DNA from: Rhopalosiphum padi
Lineage: Eukaryota; Arthropoda; Insecta; Hemiptera; Aphididae
Direction: 5' to 3'
DNA: 64,000 nucleotides
NCBI RefSeq assembly: GCF_020882245.1
Contig: NC_083600.1
Location: 7,316,001 to 7,380,000 of the forward strand
Position 1 is the stretch's first letter, and every line of letters begins with the position of its first letter. The notes beneath the pieces are model-generated. The model saw only the letters and a list, made by a program, of their open reading frames with translations. It was not told the origin of the DNA and did not search any database. Shown piece by piece: positions 61,001 through 64,000 of this stretch. Both the position numbers and the translations under genes were made by a program.

Positions 61001-61854
61001 CTCATATTATATCGCATTATTATGCATAATATCACGTTCTACGTAAATCACACCATATGAAAATCCCGTATTCCGTTGCAGATGTCCGGCGTTTCGTGGT
61101 GGCTTCTGTGCTCTGGCTGGGCATCCGACTGTTTCTGGGGCCGACTGAGCTGGTCCGAAATTTGCCGCTGGCTGTGTCTGGTCGTTGTGAGCCCGGTAGA
61201 CTACCAGGCGTTCTTTTTCGTCTGTTTGGCCGCGGCTCAAAAGCGCCGGTGGATGGAAGCGTTCAACCAGGGCCGGTTCCACGATACCGTTTACCAGGTA
61301 CTGCTATTTTATGTATGAACATACGGAGGCGTATTTAAACGGGGGAGAGACGAAATAAAAAATTTAAACTTTACATAAAGTTCTATCTGTTAATATTAAT
61401 TTACCAAAATATATTTGAATAATAATACAATTTCAAAATGTTACTGATAATAAAAAAATTGTATTGTCATGAAATCTATAATGTTAACATTTTCATTAAC
61501 AGCGACCTCGAGGTATTTATTCATTTTTTATAAAAATAAATTAATGTATTATCAATTGTCAAAAATTTGCTTTTAAATTAATTTATCTACATATTACATA
61601 TAATAGTTTATACATGTATATATTTCAGTATATAATTTAACCTTTAAAACAATTTGAAAAAAAGCTCACAAACAATTAACATATAAACAGCCATGTCTAT
61701 TTCAAACTAATACCGTATATCTGTGGTTTTTATTTTCCAGGGTGATTTAGGCGATTTCCGACTGACTGATCATGCAATTTATTTCGAAGAATTGGCGAAA
61801 AAGCACCAACGGTGTATATCGAAAAAACTTTCGTCCGAATTCGATATGCATTAG
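52064..61854 (+). CDS. TBC1D32: TBC1D32 / protein broad-minded homologue, 1001 aa
   Basis: Nine exons: 52064-52930, 53899-54808, 55560-55777, 56273-56509, 56791-56921, 57020-57172, 57251-57410, 61082-61297 and 61741-61854; GT-AG and closing in frame. Broad-minded is a ciliary protein linked to CDK20 that is needed for cilium assembly and Hedgehog signalling. Assignment rests on the C-terminus: PEVYNAFK joined to MSGVSWW, then SDCFWGRLSWSEICRW and VVVSPVDYQAFFFVCLAAAQ, matching the QCFWNYLDWPEICHY TBC-like part of the human protein. The rest is helical; an acidic run (GGDDEDDDDHDDD) lies at about residues 55-68. It is shorter than the human protein (about 1257 aa). Exons 1 and 2 are extremely GC-rich against AT-rich introns, which creates long antisense shadow frames. 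Intron 5's donor (GTTACA) is weak. The insect tissues likely to use it are ciliated sensory neurons and sperm (inference). Confidence 0.85.
56202..56224. repeat. (TG)n microsatellite in TBC1D32 intron 3
   Basis: About 11 uninterrupted TG units some 50 bp upstream of exon 4. Confidence 0.9.
57411..61081 (+). other. large intron 7 of TBC1D32
   Basis: 3.67 kb of AT-rich sequence with no supported gene. A G-run at about 57474-57481 and a short inverted repeat (GTTCTGACCA / TGGTTCAGAAC, about 58880-58921) are the only notable structures. The other introns are 0.08-0.97 kb. Confidence 0.7.
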
Positions 61855-64000
61855 ACAGACAATATTATACAATAACTTCGTTCAACTGCGGTTTTCGGCA
61901 TTTCAGTTCATTTTTATGAGTTGACGACGTATATACCGAATCCGTTGGTGTTTATTATATATAAGAGACATTCATAACGCATAACATTATCGAACGATCC
62001 AATAAACATTAAAACAGTTACACGCAACGTCGACCGTCATCGACCTAACATTAACCGTCGATCTTCATATCAAACGCGTGTAATAAGTGTCAGTGCCGAT
62101 TGAAATTAATATCATAATATTATTATATTGTTGCTGTTGGTTAGCATAGTAATTTCAGATATTCCTTTTATAAATTCAATTGTTATCGAGTTTCAATTGA
62201 ATATCATATTATGTTCTATTGGAAGTTATTTTTTTTATTTCATCATCATATATACGTCTTGTACACGTATACTTGATGTAAATCTCAAAAACCAATATAG
62301 GTAGTTGTATAAATATGCGTCGCATCGGATTTGGTTATTTTAAAATAAGCAGAAATTTAATACAAGATATTGGAATCAAAAATAAGATATGTACGAAACG
62401 ATCAAAATGTATAGTTTAAAAGAATTCGAGCACGTCCTTTGGGCATACTGTTTTCCCCAAGGAAAATAGCCGAACGCAGTAAAAAAAAATCGTGGATTGA
62501 AAAAAAAAAATTAGGAGAAAGTCTATTTTAGATTAAGCAGCTGTTATGCCACTGTATCTAATATATCATATTAAATCTTGATCATATATTTTATTTATTA
62601 TTGTCACTAAAATTTACTAATGAAATCTGTTGCATAACATTCGTCATTACGATCATTGAATGTATGTATACACATCATAAACGTGACGTAATTTTGATAA
62701 GAAATTAAATTGTAATAGTATAATTAAAATATACTGTGCTTGCAAATCACTGAAAGAAAATACCATTTGTGAAATCCTAAATGATGATAGATTTCAATTA
62801 AGTACCATTATATTATTATAGTTGTGAAAGTTGTGCATAACTTACTGTTGATCGTTTAATTTGACCGTTTTATTAATGAGTGGCTAATTGACGGTTCGGG
62901 AATTCGATTGATGAGTAATGAATAATTGAACAGTTGACGGAGCACAAATGTGAGTTCAATCTACATTTGAGAAATACAACGCAGTTATAAACATTTTGAC
63001 ATTATTTTCAATTTCCGTACAGCGGACGACGCATAAGATGCTCGCGCTTAATGATAAATTATAAAATTACATTTTAATAAGTCCTGACGCTATACCTATT
63101 GGTATATTTATGTACCTATTTTAATAAATATCGTGACATTACAGTTTATATATAATTACATACTTGTTTATACACGCGAATTACAGAAGAATAAAACGAA
63201 CTCGCTGTGGCTACGAACGACGGCGGCACGAATAATATTATATAATAACTGCAATACTGGAAATTGGAGTACAATATTGTTTTAGTTTTCTGCAGTTGGA
63301 CATTTTTTTTTCTTCATAATAATAGAATCGAGCGATATTTTGCCAAACGGGTATTTTATTTTTATTTTTTAGTCGGCGCTGCAAACACCTACGCAATATG
63401 TGCATTTTTGTAGACATGGGTTCTATTCGCAAATTGGATTGTGCAACATTCTCAAAGGTGAATCCCCCCATCATTCTTATTTCTTACATATTATTACGTG
63501 GTTTACTGATGGAAGGCTGCTAGTATAATGTAATAGTCGCAATTCTGCAGACCTTTCACGTGCGTCACGAGTGGAATAACAATTACGATTCGTCGACAGT
63601 GTATGAGATACCTAGCGCGCCTGTCTTGGTCAAAATAATTCCTGACCATTTCGAAACGGTTATCGGATAGATTTTTACTAAATTGCAATAAATGATAGTA
63701 TAATTTTTGGTCGGAATATTATAATTTTTGTCGTGGCGAAGTCACGGACAACGGGTTTGTTCGAATTAGAGTTCAACAGGCCGCCCCGTAAACGATTGAT
63801 TCCGAAATAATATAATCGCGTATTAAATATTCCATAATAACAATAATAATTAATATTTATCTATATCCTGTAAAATGTGATAGTATAGACATGTGCAAAA
63901 AACATAATTTACGGTATACATATTGCTTATTATTATCTGTTATTTTATAAATCACACGGTTGAAAAATAAGATAGATATCGGAAAGAAATAATATTAATA
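61855..64000. other. TBC1D32 3' UTR and downstream intergenic region
   Basis: The UTR probably ends soon after the poly(A) signal at 62001. Beyond it the sequence is AT-rich; minus-strand frames at 63238-63474 and 63503-63688 show no recognisable domain. Confidence 0.5.
62001..62006 (+). terminator. poly(A) signal of TBC1D32
   Basis: AATAAA 147 nt after the TAG stop, followed within 60 nt by GT-containing sequence; the first canonical hexamer downstream of the gene. Confidence 0.6.

Overview
This is a eukaryotic, AT-rich nuclear window that looks like an aphid genome. Reasons: GT-AG introns with T-rich acceptors, many TAGGTACCTA-type words, insect-like single-copy genes, and many small DNA transposons whose target-site duplications (TSDs) are still legible. 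There are no bacterial operons, no CRISPR array and no tRNA that I could recognise.

Layout. 1-7 kb is a transposon-rich spacer. It holds a 5'-truncated LINE tail (2123-2676), a hAT MITE (3509-3861) and a nested pair in which a Mutator-like element (MULE) with a decayed FLYWCH/MULE transposase sits inside a smaller element (4130-6493). An intronless gene for a 608-aa secreted protein with no family I recognise lies at 7189-9015. A CECR2-like chromatin gene without a bromodomain is on the minus strand (9978-12980). The RNA 3'-end processing gene CPSF6 (15913-20363, 11 coding exons) is followed by a long T-rich 3' region. The p38 kinase kinase MKK3/6 (licorne) is at 27776-29574. 29.6-41.9 kb is nearly gene-free, with two MITE-like elements and a small CpG-rich, coding-like island at 35.5-37.1 kb. 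A second, uninterrupted FLYWCH/MULE transposon lies at 41900-44245. After another desert and a MITE cluster (50.65-51.72 kb), the ciliary/Hedgehog gene TBC1D32 (broad-minded) occupies 52064-61854 in nine exons. The rest is non-coding.

The cellular genes share no operon-like logic; they are ordinary neighbours (transcript 3'-end formation, stress signalling, chromatin remodelling, cilium function). All exon models were assembled by hand from splice sites and homology. Each multi-exon model closes in frame: CECR2-like 407 aa, CPSF6 666 aa, MKK3/6 337 aa, TBC1D32 1001 aa. The most interesting signals are the two MULEs, whose terminal inverted repeats (TIRs) are arrays of short phrase-like subrepeats, the nested insertion with two sets of TSDs, the bromodomain-less CECR2 protein, and the unknown secreted protein whose two halves differ in base composition.
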